Below are positions 1-9,300 of a stretch of DNA of 64,000 nucleotides, piece after piece. The translations under genes were made by a program, and so were the position numbers. The notes beneath the pieces are model-generated. The model did not search any database. It had not been told where the DNA came from and saw only the letters and a list, made by a program, of their open reading frames with translations. This DNA is from Clostridia bacterium (GTDB taxonomy: Bacteria > Bacillota > Clostridia > Oscillospirales > Acutalibacteraceae), in assembly GCA_017461235.1 (NCBI GenBank), contig JAFTYU010000004.1, positions 32,840 to 96,839 on the forward strand. The letters are read 5' to 3'. The first letter of the stretch is position 1. Each line of letters opens with the position of its first letter.

Positions 1-869
1 CCTAAGCTTGATTTATCAACGTAGCAGATCAAAAGGTTTGAGAAATTTTGTTGATTACCGTCACTATCTTTGAAGGTGTTACCGTTAAGAGAACTGTAAT
101 AAAGATTGTCTTCGGCGTTATAGGTGTATGTGTATGTGGCATAGTTTGAAAAGTCAACTACCATCTCTGTACACTCACCGTCATTAAGCTTGCGGTTGGA
201 AGAACTGAATTTGAAGGGGTTGAGATAGTCTTCGTCGATTTCAGTTCTGAATTCTTTATTTTCAATAGCATTTACAACTTTTTCACCTGTTGTGTAAGCT
301 CTGTGCTCAGATGAAACGTTTCGTGAAGTATCTCTTGAGAATGTGTTGCCATCGCTCATACCGTCAATGTGATCCGTGCCATGGTTGCTCATAGCGTTGT
401 ATGCCTGCGGGCTACCGCCGAAATGAACGAAGATTGCATCAAAACCTTCAACAAGCTCAACAAAGTAGTGTCTTGCACTTCTTGTGGGGCCTACCTTATC
501 GGGAATGCGTGAAGCATCCGCAAACATAAGGAGCATTCTTGTGATACCGCCTTCGGCTTCCATTTCCCAGACGATATCAGCGTCGGTTATACCCCATTGG
601 GGTCGTGCATCTTTATGGTTTTCAACCGAAATCATAATAGGTCGGTTATTGAGAAGCTCTTTATCGTAACCCTGTTCACCTGTCAAGGGATTTATATCAC
701 CTGATAAATAAGGTGACGTAGTAGTGGGTGCTGCGGTAGTTTGTATGGGTTCAGTTGTAGTTTCTTCTTCGGTATTTTTACCGCAACCTGCAAATGCTCC
801 GACTGTAATTACGAGTGCAAGTGAAAGTGCGATTAATCTGAATATTGTGTTTTTCTTGAGTTTTGCCAA
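1..869 (-). CDS. DUF3048 (YerB-like) lipoprotein, 3' end cut by window edge
   Basis: Reading leftwards, the protein begins with a short basic segment, a hydrophobic stretch and a lipobox-like AFAGC, so it is probably a membrane-anchored lipoprotein. A Thr/Glu-rich linker follows, then a DUF3048 region with NRPIMISVENH, GPTRSARHYFVEL and IFVHFGGSPQAYNA. The reading frame runs off base 1, so the C-terminus is missing. An ATG at 878 sits directly against the AAAGGA ribosome site; the in-frame TTG at 869 has normal spacing and is preferred. It lies 23 nt downstream of the stop of the 893-3019 membrane-protein gene on the same strand and is probably co-transcribed with it. The molecular function of DUF3048 is not established. 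Confidence 0.85.
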   Translation of the reverse strand, partial: MAKLKKNTIFRLIALSLALVITVGAFAGCGKNTEEETTTEPIQTTAAPTTTSPYLSGDINPLTGEQGYDKELLNNRPIMISVENHKDARPQWGITDADIVWEMEAEGGITRMLLMFADASRIPDKVGPTRSARHYFVELVEGFDAIFVHFGGSPQAYNAMSNHGTDHIDGMSDGNTFSRDTSRNVSSEHRAYTTGEKVVNAIENKEFRTEIDEDYLNPFKFSSSNRKLNDGECTEMVVDFSNYATYTYTYNAEDNLYYSSLNGNTFKDSDGNQQNFSNLLICYVDKSSL

Positions 870-892
870 TGGTGTCATTCCTTTGTAATAAA

Positions 893-3019
893 TTAAATCC
901 AGAACTCAACAAGATGTAAAATCTTGGCGTATAAAGTTGGGTTCTGTGTATCTATTGTAACATCTGCCACAGAAAAAACAAGTGCTATTGTGTAAACAAT
1001 GCTTAAAATTGTCGAAATGAATAAAAGTGTGTTTAAATTTATGTGACTTTCTTTTAAATCAAAGTTTTCGAACAAGGCAAAAACGGTAATAGCCGTTGCT
1101 ATAAAGAAAATTATACCAAAGTCACTGTAGTATCTTTGCAACAATCCGCCTGCCTGTGTATCTGCAATAACAAGGGCAAAACCGACACCGAGAAGAACAA
1201 GAACAAAACCAAGCAGCTTTGCTTCCTTCAGCTTTTTTCGTACCTTTGGCAACGCGCCTGTAAACCACAAGAAGGGAAGACAGGTTATCATACCACCGAA
1301 ACAAAATTCGTAAATTGTTCTGCCTATATAATTTGTGTCGATTTTCACTGCCTTGATATAGGGAAAAACACCTGTGAATTGTGGCGGCTGGAAAAGATAT
1401 GTGAAAATACCGAGTCCTGTTCTTCCCATATCAAAACCGCGTTTTGTAACGTCATTTGTAGTAAGATTATATCCAGAACCAAAGTCGACGGGTGAGCCGA
1501 AACGGATATAATTATAGTACATTATACCTGCGGCAACAACGATGAAAGGGATTGCCAACATAACAAGGTTAAGTATGCCTTTTTTAGTCGCGATGTGTTT
1601 TTCTTTAAAGAAATAACCTGCAAACAGCGGTATTGCTACTGCGCAGACGAGAACTGTCTGGGGACGGCAGCCGACTGCAAGGGCACAGAAAAGTGAACCG
1701 AGAAGGAGAAAAACATTCTGGCATTTTTGCGTGTGCTTTCCTTTTATCCAACAGAACAGCCCCCATACAATAAATGCCAACGCCGTCATAATGGGTACGG
1801 AATAAAAGTCCGGCCTTTTCACAAGAAACATCGAACCGCAACAGTTTACAGTTACCAAAGACACGAGCATATAAACGCCGACGGAAACGTTTTTGAATTT
1901 TTTTTCGCAAATGATACCCAGTAGCTTGAATACACCTATAGCGAAAATCATGGCGAAAATTATTATGCCTGCTGCCGACGGGAAAGGTGCATTGAAAATA
2001 GCTCTGAACGGCAGATACATTAATAAAAGCGGAACTATGCCGAAATAAACGTAATAGTGCCCGTCAAAGTATGCCACGTCCCAGCGGTATGTGTCGCCTG
2101 TAAGGTTTTCTGTAATCTTTCTTGCAACTGTATCGTATGGATTGTCCATATCAATAAGGGATTGTGGCACATCATCGTTATCGATATATGTTTTGCCCTG
2201 AAGTATAGCTTGAGCCAATTCATCGTATTGATTGTGATGCTTAAAGGCAAGCTGTGAAAATGTTATGCCTTCATCGGTTATATCAAATCCTAAAAACGAA
2301 GGATTCATAGTGCCGACGAAAACAAAAATAATACATTGCAAGGCAATAAACGCTACGGTAAGATTGTATTTAAGATTTTTTGCTTGAGTGATATTGTGTA
2401 GGTATATGGGGGATGAAGGTCTGAAAATGTATAATAAAAATAAAATACCGATTAACAGAATAAATCTTAAAATTGAAAATTCAAACGGTCGTTGGTTGTT
2501 TATGGTGATGGAGTTTACATTTATTGATTCTTCATCACCGAATTTTATTTTCAGCTCTTCGGTTGCGCCTATTGTATTTATGTTGATATACTCACTTTTT
2601 TCAATGGAGTAATAAATCTGTCTTTCGGGAGTGGCATAGTAATATTGATTGGCTTCATCAGTAAGGTAAAGAGTAACATCCACGACATCCGTGTTATGCT
2701 CGGTAAGGTCTATTCTGATATTGTCGATTTCAACATTGATATCATTGAATTCAATCTCACTAAAGCCTGTAAAACTGTAAAAGCCTTCTTCGTTAAGGTA
2801 TTCCGCCATATATGCGGATAAATCAACAGGCGTGTTATCTGCGGTAGTGTAATAGTTGATGTTGAAAACAGAAACTTCCAGCCCGGCCGCAAAAAGCAAT
2901 ATAGCGGCTAATGCCGTAACGCAGGATTTAATAAAATTATCCTGTTTTTTGCTTATTTTGTAAATTACAAGGGCAGCGGCACTTGCAATTAAAAAAACTA
3001 TAATACAAACTGCAATCAT
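893..3019 (-). CDS. Polytopic membrane protein, GT-C glycosyltransferase-like
   Basis: The product has 708 residues. An N-terminal pair of membrane segments is followed by an extracytoplasmic beta-rich region of about 120 residues, then roughly ten further membrane helices. The layout (soluble insert, a YFDGHYYVYFGIVPLL segment before a helix, many helices, YYNYIRFGSP on a loop) resembles GT-C-fold membrane glycosyltransferases and related O-antigen or polymer proteins, but no diagnostic motif is visible. The start is supported by GGGAG eight bases upstream of ATG. It is the first gene of a two-gene leftward unit with the DUF3048 lipoprotein. The function is not assigned; the GT-C relation is inference from topology. 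Confidence 0.7.
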   Translation of the reverse strand: MIAVCIIVFLIASAAALVIYKISKKQDNFIKSCVTALAAILLFAAGLEVSVFNINYYTTADNTPVDLSAYMAEYLNEEGFYSFTGFSEIEFNDINVEIDNIRIDLTEHNTDVVDVTLYLTDEANQYYYATPERQIYYSIEKSEYININTIGATEELKIKFGDEESINVNSITINNQRPFEFSILRFILLIGILFLLYIFRPSSPIYLHNITQAKNLKYNLTVAFIALQCIIFVFVGTMNPSFLGFDITDEGITFSQLAFKHHNQYDELAQAILQGKTYIDNDDVPQSLIDMDNPYDTVARKITENLTGDTYRWDVAYFDGHYYVYFGIVPLLLMYLPFRAIFNAPFPSAAGIIIFAMIFAIGVFKLLGIICEKKFKNVSVGVYMLVSLVTVNCCGSMFLVKRPDFYSVPIMTALAFIVWGLFCWIKGKHTQKCQNVFLLLGSLFCALAVGCRPQTVLVCAVAIPLFAGYFFKEKHIATKKGILNLVMLAIPFIVVAAGIMYYNYIRFGSPVDFGSGYNLTTNDVTKRGFDMGRTGLGIFTYLFQPPQFTGVFPYIKAVKIDTNYIGRTIYEFCFGGMITCLPFLWFTGALPKVRKKLKEAKLLGFVLVLLGVGFALVIADTQAGGLLQRYYSDFGIIFFIATAITVFALFENFDLKESHINLNTLLFISTILSIVYTIALVFSVADVTIDTQNPTLYAKILHLVEFWI

Positions 3020-3169
3020 AAAAATAACTCCCGAAAAAATATGTAGAGTGTATATACTTTACTCTGTTTATTAAACCATAAAAACTCAGATTTGTAAATA
3101 TTTCACGTCATTGAGCATATATTATAAAGATTTCTGAATACGGAAAAAGTGAAAAGCGGAGGTTGTATT

Positions 3170-4072
3170 ATGCAGAAAACGGTAAAAAATGTTACGCTTA
3201 CATATGAGGTGTACAAAAGATATGTCAATGAATTAAAGGCTGTGTATCCGCAGATGAAGGTCGCATCCTGCGGTAAATCGGTACTGGGTAAAAAAATATA
3301 TTCTTTTGTTATTGGCGAAGGAAAAGAGACCGTAGTTTACGTAGGGGGTACACACGGGCTGGAATGGCTTACTTCTTTGGTATTATTACGCTTTTGTGAA
3401 AACATTATGTATCAGAGTGAAAATGATGGTCAGCTATCGGGATACAATGTGAGAAAACTTCTTAATAACAGGCGTCTTATAATAATACCCGAAATTAACC
3501 CCGATGGTATAGAAATTGCCGTGAAAGGTGCTTGCGCCTGCGAAGAATATAAAATGATTGATTCCCGTATATGTAACGGTGATTTCAGCGGATGGAGCGC
3601 AAACGCAAGGGGAGTGGACATTAACCACAACTTTAATGCGGATTGGTACGCTTTACGTGATTACGAAAAAGAGCGGGGTATCGACTCACCGTCACCAAGA
3701 CGCTTTGGGGGTGCCTTTCCCGAAAGTGAACCCGAAACAAAAGCCATAACACGCTTGTGCCGTAATATAATGCCGGATATGCTTTTTACATTCCACTCGC
3801 AAGGGGAAGAAATTTATTATGAGTACGGAAATAATACACCTGAAAAATCTTATACGATAGCCAAGGTTTTAGGTGGGTTGACCGACTATGCACTTGTAAA
3901 AAACGAAGGACACGCCGCATCGGGAGGCTTGAAAGACTGGTTCATTGAAGAGTTTCGCAGACCTGCTTTTACCGTGGAAATAGGAAAGGGCAAAAATCCG
4001 TTGCCTTTAAGTGATTTTGATGATATATATTTTAAAACCGAACCACTTATGGTTTTGGGTTTGGTGCTTTGA
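3170..4072 (+). CDS. M14-family zinc carboxypeptidase
   Basis: A 300-residue zinc peptidase related to gamma-D-glutamyl-diaminopimelate peptidases. Visible M14 features are GGTHGLEW (HxxE zinc pair), EINPDGIE, GVDINHNFNADW (substrate-binding Asn-Arg region, here N-H-N), TFHSQGEEIYY (second zinc His) and FTVEIGKGKNP (catalytic Glu). No signal peptide is seen, so action on imported cell-wall peptides is plausible. The start ATG at 3170 is chosen because GGAGG lies seven bases upstream; an upstream in-frame GTG at 3149 has no ribosome site. It is transcribed divergently from the membrane-protein gene and precedes the SOS promoter of dinB. Confidence 0.85.
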   Translation: MQKTVKNVTLTYEVYKRYVNELKAVYPQMKVASCGKSVLGKKIYSFVIGEGKETVVYVGGTHGLEWLTSLVLLRFCENIMYQSENDGQLSGYNVRKLLNNRRLIIIPEINPDGIEIAVKGACACEEYKMIDSRICNGDFSGWSANARGVDINHNFNADWYALRDYEKERGIDSPSPRRFGGAFPESEPETKAITRLCRNIMPDMLFTFHSQGEEIYYEYGNNTPEKSYTIAKVLGGLTDYALVKNEGHAASGGLKDWFIEEFRRPAFTVEIGKGKNPLPLSDFDDIYFKTEPLMVLGLVL

Positions 4073-4098
4073 AAATTTAAATGATTTCAAAATATCAC

Positions 4099-4127
4099 TT
4101 TACAAAGAACAAATGTTCTGTTATAAT
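4099..4127 (+). promoter_or_regulatory. Sigma-A promoter of dinB
   Basis: A -35 TTTACA (4099-4104), a 17-nt spacer and a perfect -10 TATAAT (4122-4127) lie about 40 nt upstream of the dinB GTG start. The first LexA operator occupies the spacer and the second the start-site region, so LexA binding would directly block RNA polymerase. Confidence 0.85.
4107..4118. promoter_or_regulatory. LexA (SOS) operator 1
   Basis: The perfect palindrome GAACAAATGTTC matches the Gram-positive LexA/DinR box (GAAC-N4-GTTC). It lies between the -35 and -10 of the dinB promoter. Confidence 0.9.
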
Positions 4128-4134
4128 ACAAAAC

Positions 4135-4146
4135 GAACAAATGTTC
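4135..4146. promoter_or_regulatory. LexA (SOS) operator 2
   Basis: A second identical GAACAAATGTTC copy, preceded by C (CGAAC form), is centred 28 bp downstream of the first and overlaps the expected transcription start. Paired identical boxes imply tight repression of dinB. Confidence 0.9.
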
Positions 4147-4164
4147 AGAAAGAAGTGACGGCGT

Positions 4165-5370
4165 GTGGAACGCACCATATTACATTGCGATTGCAACAGT
4201 TTTTTTGCATCTGTTGAGGGTGTGCTTAATCCGGAATTGAAAAAATATGCTTATGCAGTTTGCGGTGACCCGGAGTACAGACACGGTATAATTCTTGCCA
4301 AAAATGAAGCGGCAAAAAAATACGGCGTAAAAACCGGGGAGGCTATATGGCAGGCAAAATCCAAATGTCCGAAACTGGTTACCGTAACCCCACATTATGA
4401 GCTGTATAAAAAATATTCCGAAACCGTTTTCAATATTTATTGTAGGTACACCGACCTTGTTGAGCCTTTCGGTATAGATGAATGCTGGCTGGACGTAAGC
4501 GGTACAACGCATCTTTTCGGTAGTGGTCAGGATATTGCTGATGAATTAAGGCGTGTCGTAAAGGCGGAAACGGGTTTAACCATATCTGTAGGTGTGTCTT
4601 ATAACAAAATTTTTGCAAAAATGGGCAGTGATTATAAAAAGCCTGATGCTACAACTGTCATAAGTGAAGATAATTTTAAAAAGATAATTTATCCTTTGCC
4701 TGTGAACGATATGTTTATGGTAGGTCGGCGTACTGCGGAAAAGCTCCGCGGTGTAGGGATATTTACTATAGGTGATATCGCAAGTGCAGATGAACGGACT
4801 CTCAGACGGCTGTTGGGTGAAAACGGCAGAGTTCTTTGGCAGAATGTAAACGGGTATGATTATTCGCCTGTTTTACCATTTAATTATCGCGAAGCATATA
4901 AATCAATCGGTAACGGCGTAACGTTCAAGCGCGACCTTACAAGTAAAAAAGATGTGCGTACCTGCGTTTTCTTTTTGTGTGATAAAGTAGCCGCAAGGCT
5001 CCGAAAGCACAACGTTGAATGTTCAGCAATACAGGTCGGTATAAAGGATACAAATATGCAAAGTATAAGTCGGTCTGTTCAGCTTTCATCGCCGACGGAT
5101 TTAAGCTTCGATTTGCGGCGTTCGGCACTTTCTTTGATTCAGGATAATATCGACGTAACGCAAAAGCCAATAAGGGCGTTGACCGTAACAGGCACAAAGC
5201 TTCTTAACGGGGACGAAGTCTGTGAACAGATATCTTTTCTTGATCTTGATTATCATATAAAACGTGAAAAAGAACAAAGACTTGAAAACGCCAAGGACGA
5301 TATACGTCATAAATACGGCTTGGGTACGTTAACACGTTGTTCGTTTATCCGTAATGAGTTCGGGTTTTAG
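4165..5370 (+). CDS. dinB: DNA polymerase IV (Y-family translesion polymerase)
   Basis: A 401-residue error-prone polymerase. The N-terminal HCDCNSFFASVE carries the first metal-binding Asp, and FGIDECWLDVSG carries the catalytic Asp-Glu pair. VGVSYNKIFAKMGSDYKKP is the Y-family palm/fingers motif. A helix-hairpin-helix thumb (AEKLRGVGIFTIGDIA) and a little-finger domain follow, so the protein looks complete. GTG at 4165 is used; another GTG lies two bases earlier in a different frame. Two LexA boxes flank the -10 sequence, so expression is expected only on DNA damage. The YlmC-like gene follows 12 nt after the stop and may be co-transcribed. Confidence 0.95.
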   Translation: MERTILHCDCNSFFASVEGVLNPELKKYAYAVCGDPEYRHGIILAKNEAAKKYGVKTGEAIWQAKSKCPKLVTVTPHYELYKKYSETVFNIYCRYTDLVEPFGIDECWLDVSGTTHLFGSGQDIADELRRVVKAETGLTISVGVSYNKIFAKMGSDYKKPDATTVISEDNFKKIIYPLPVNDMFMVGRRTAEKLRGVGIFTIGDIASADERTLRRLLGENGRVLWQNVNGYDYSPVLPFNYREAYKSIGNGVTFKRDLTSKKDVRTCVFFLCDKVAARLRKHNVECSAIQVGIKDTNMQSISRSVQLSSPTDLSFDLRRSALSLIQDNIDVTQKPIRALTVTGTKLLNGDEVCEQISFLDLDYHIKREKEQRLENAKDDIRHKYGLGTLTRCSFIRNEFGF

Positions 5371-5382
5371 GGGTGGTTTATA

Positions 5383-5631
5383 TTGAAGTGTACGGTAACT
5401 GCGTTACGCGCCAAAGAAGTAGTCAATGTTGATAACGGCTGTCGCCTTGGTTGTGTCAGTGATGTTGAAATAGATACTTGTACAGGGTGCCTTGTGAGCA
5501 TAACTGTTTTTTGCGGTAGGGGAATATGCGGTTTTTTGGGTCGTGGTGAAGAAATCGTTATTTGCTGGAAGGATATAGTGGTAATCGGTGAAGATACCAT
5601 TCTCGTCCGCAAAGGCGGTGCTAAATTATAA
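5383..5631 (+). CDS. YlmC/YmxH family sporulation protein (PRC-barrel)
   Basis: An 82-residue protein of the YlmC/YmxH family, small PRC-barrel proteins of spore-formers. The N-terminal LRAKEVVNVDNGCRLGCVSD segment and the GRGEEIVICWKDIVVIGEDTILV segment match the family. It starts with TTG at 5383, preceded by GGGGTGG six bases upstream. The role in sporulation is known only loosely for the family. It lies just downstream of dinB, so it may be carried by the SOS transcript, or may have its own promoter that was not recognised. Confidence 0.8.
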   Translation: MKCTVTALRAKEVVNVDNGCRLGCVSDVEIDTCTGCLVSITVFCGRGICGFLGRGEEIVICWKDIVVIGEDTILVRKGGAKL

Positions 5632-5706
5632 AAAATCACAGATTTAAAAAATCCTGACATCATTAAGTATCATAATACACGTTAAAGTCAGAAAATTACG
5701 CGTAAT

Positions 5707-6105
5707 AAAAAAAGAGTTGCATTTGAGGCACCCTCCGTAAGGAAGATGCCTCAGCTATATTCGTGCTTTGCACGAGCGATATAACGTTCGTTGCGATATG
5801 CGGTAAACCGCACGATATACGGCTTTCGCCGTGAGAAAAGACACGAATATAATATCGCAAAAGCCGAAGGCTTTTATATCGCTTTCTTTTAAAAATATCT
5901 TGCTATAGGCTAGGATTTTAAAAGAAAATATCGCTGTGAGACCCGTCTCACAATATCACTTATTATTTCATATTTGAGATAGGTATAATTTAAAAGTATG
6001 TAACCCACTATGACACTTTCACTAACTGAAAGTGTCAATTTTTCTTTATATAGAAAAACGGAGACTACTTCTTTACGAAGCGTCTCCGTTAAGGCAACTC
6101 TTTTT
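5707..6105. repeat. Heptamer/mini-hairpin array element A with inverted ends
   Basis: A gene-free stretch between the YlmC-like gene and the RHS gene. It is bounded by inverted AAAAAGAGTTGC (5709-5720) and its complement (6094-6105). Inside, GCGATAT-type heptamers at 5776, 5793 and 5812 (the third ACGATAT) and their complement ATATCGC/ATATCAC at 5852, 5876, 5928 and 5953 are separated by short perfect palindromes. Examples are TCGTGC-TTT-GCACGA, AACG-TT-CGTT, GCGGT-AA-ACCGC, ACGGC-TTTC-GCCGT, AAAAGCC-GAA-GGCTTTT and TGTGAGAC-CC-GTCTCACA. The right part holds two more hairpins (6012-6036 and 6057-6090). No ORF is evident. It looks like a non-coding, MITE-like or structured-RNA element; the same plan recurs at 46972-47144 with another heptamer. 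Confidence 0.7.
6012..6045 (+). terminator. Rho-independent-type hairpin
   Basis: A perfect 10-bp stem GACACTTTCA/TGAAAGTGTC with a 5-nt loop, followed by AATTTTTC. It lies inside element A upstream of the RHS gene. Confidence 0.55.
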
Positions 6106-6308
6106 GTGTTTATATATAGTCAAAACCAACTAAATACAGAACTTCTTTTTGTGCAATGATACAAACTTAAAAAATTTTTGAAAAAACGTGAAATTTTATG
6201 CGTTTTTTGTCATATATAAGTGAACCCCATAAAAAAACAGGAGATGATACCGATGGTTTGGTAAAAAACCGGTGCGTGATAATTTGAAAATTTTATAGGA
6301 GGTAAATG

Positions 6309-9300
6309 ATGAAAACTTTTATAAAAACCATGTCACTCATAATGTCGGTCATAATGTTTTTAGGTGTTTTTTCTGCGGCGAATCCTGCCATAGCGGCAGA
6401 GGTTCAGGAAAGTCAAGAGAATACTGAGTCTGCCGAAAAAATGGCAGAAGATATGTTATCTGGTTCTATAAATGAAATTGTAGAAGAACGTGATAAATTC
6501 ACTAAAGTGTACAAAACGGGACAAGGAACTAAAAAAGCTGTTATTTCTTCTACACCCGTTCATTACGAAGAAAATGGAAACTGGTATGAAATTGATAATA
6601 GCCTTGTTGAGGTTCCCGAAACGGATTTTTATACTAATTCGAATAACTTCTTTGAAGTAGAACTTCCAAAAGAACTAACCGGTAATTCTCAAATCGGTAT
6701 TGAAAAAGACGGTTTTTCATTAACGTTTGAGTTAAATGGAACAGATATTCTTGATAAGAAAAAGAAATCGAAAGCTAAAAAAGTTGAACCAAATACTGAT
6801 AATGTATCCGATAATTATAATATAGCGGATAAAACGCAATCCGGATTGATTTTTGAAGATGTAGGCGATAATACAAGTATTGAATATTGTGTAACGTCTG
6901 CCGGTATAAAGGAAAATATTATCTTAGAAAAGAAACCGAAACAAGAGGTTACGTACAGCTATGATATAACAGCCGATAATTTGAGTGCAACTTTGAATGA
7001 CGATAAATCCGTTTCATTTACAAGTACGCAAGGCGACATTGTATTTAAAATTCCTACACCGATAATGTATGATAGCAACTCTGCATCATCACAAGATATT
7101 GAAGTTGCTTTAATGGGAGAAAGCGGTAAATACGTTTTGGAATACAAGCCGTCTTATGAATGGTTGAAAACCGATGCAAAATACCCGGTTATCATCGATC
7201 CTGTTATTGAAGTGAACGATGACAACTACGGAATAATTGATACTATGGTATCATCCGCCTCACCAACAGTAAATAGTGGTAGTGAATTATCACTTTACAC
7301 GGGACATACATCAGAAGGAATCGAATATATATCATATATAGATATTGTAAATAACTATTATTTCAATAACGGTTTAGCGATTAAAAATGCGTTGTTGTAT
7401 GTATATACCGGTCTCGTAGTTTCATCAGGTGATTCATCCGAATTTGAAGTTGCCGCCTGTCCCGTCGTTGGTAATTGGACTGAAAATTCGGTAACCTTTA
7501 ACAATAAACCGTCTCTTGATACGAATGTTATTCTTGATATAAGAACATATACGAGTGAATCAAGCGGAAAATATTCGGTGTATGATGTAACAGAAGCCTT
7601 TGCTTCCAACAGTTCAGATTACAATGGCATAGCTTTAATAACTTCTGCAACAGATGATGGTGTCGCTGTTTTTTGTTCATCAGAAGATAGTAATTCTGAA
7701 AACAGACGTCCGTATTTTGTGATAGAGTATTATGAATCACAAGGTGTGGAAGAACAATTTGATTACCATCTACAAAGCGCGGGCAGAGCCGGAAAGGTAT
7801 ATTACAATGATTACAGTAATCAGATATATATCGAAAGGGATGAGTTGGGTTTATCCGGACTTACTATGCCCGTTCAGATTAAGCGCTTTTACAACAGCAA
7901 TGCAGGAGGTTCCATATCTTTTTACAATTTAATATTCTTCGGTGTTGCGGCGTATTACGGTTTTGGTTGGAAAACCAATTATAACCAAAGTGTGGAATAT
8001 GCAGGGATAATAGATGGTAAAGAGTATATTCTTTATAATAACGATCAAGGTCAAACTGTATATTTTGAAAAAAGTGATACTGTACAGGATGGAAAACGTA
8101 AATGGGTTGAAGTTGTAGATGTTTTTTCAACTGAAAAAGGCTACGAACTGTGGTTAAGTACCTCATATGAAAGTGATTTATCTGCTAATTTTGGTTATGC
8201 AACAATTAAAGATTCACAGAATCAAACCTATGAGTTTAATACACAAGGTTTATTGACTAAAATAAATTCGGGTGAAGACGGTTCAACCGCCTCTATTACT
8301 GTAAACTACAATGCAAACTATTCTATTAATAAAATCGTGGATGGCGTAGGTAGAGAATATCGTTTTTTATATACCGAATATGAAAGCGAAGATTGTTCAT
8401 TGTTAACATCTATACAAGCCTATACTGCCAGTGGAAATGCAATAAAACTCAAAGACGCTGATAACAATAACGTGGATTATAAAATCACATATGGATACAC
8501 ATTCAGAGAAATTAACGGTAGCCGTGTGCCGATATTAACGTCGGCAACATATCCTGACGGAGAAAGTGTTACCTATGATGTTACGGACAATTTAACAAGT
8601 GTCAAAAACATAGACGGCTACACGTTGGAATATGCATTTTCAGGGGTTGGTAATTGCACAATAACAGAAAAGGTGTATTCCGAAAATTCGATTGACCCAA
8701 CTTTGGGCGGAAGTCTGACTGTTACGCAGGTTAATGCATATGAAAAAACTTTTACTGATGCCAATAACGTGAGCCAGACAAAGCAGTTTGATTTGTACGG
8801 CAGAACCATATCGATCATTAATAACGACGGCACGGTAGTTTCACGGGCTTTCAGCGATACTATGATGTCTTGTGGCACCCTTAACGAGAGTTTGTACATT
8901 GACTATGAGACTGATTATGCTGTTGATGGAGAGAATATAGTTATTAACGGCGGTTTTGATGACGGATTATCCTCTTGGGATATTTCAGATAGTTCAAAAA
9001 TAAGTAGGGTAACTTATACGGAGTCAGAATCAAATACATTGAGTGCTATGCGGTTTGTGGGTGATACAGACAGTTTGTTATACGCGATACAAACTATTGA
9101 GGTTCCCGATGGCGTTTCAGGCGATGGGTATCATTTTAGTTTTTTGAGTAAAAATTTCAAGAATCACAACGTTGATGATCTGGCGTATTCAAGCGGTATT
9201 ATAGTTGAAGCCAAAACAGCGGACGGTACTTGGGAATCTGTTACGCGAATATATCCCAATCCGTTCAATGATAACTGGCAAAAATACAGTTGTGAATTTA

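Noticed and set aside
893-3019. Naming the membrane protein as a specific mannosyl- or arabinosyltransferase
   Set aside because: Only topology suggests GT-C; no conserved acidic catalytic motif could be pointed to.
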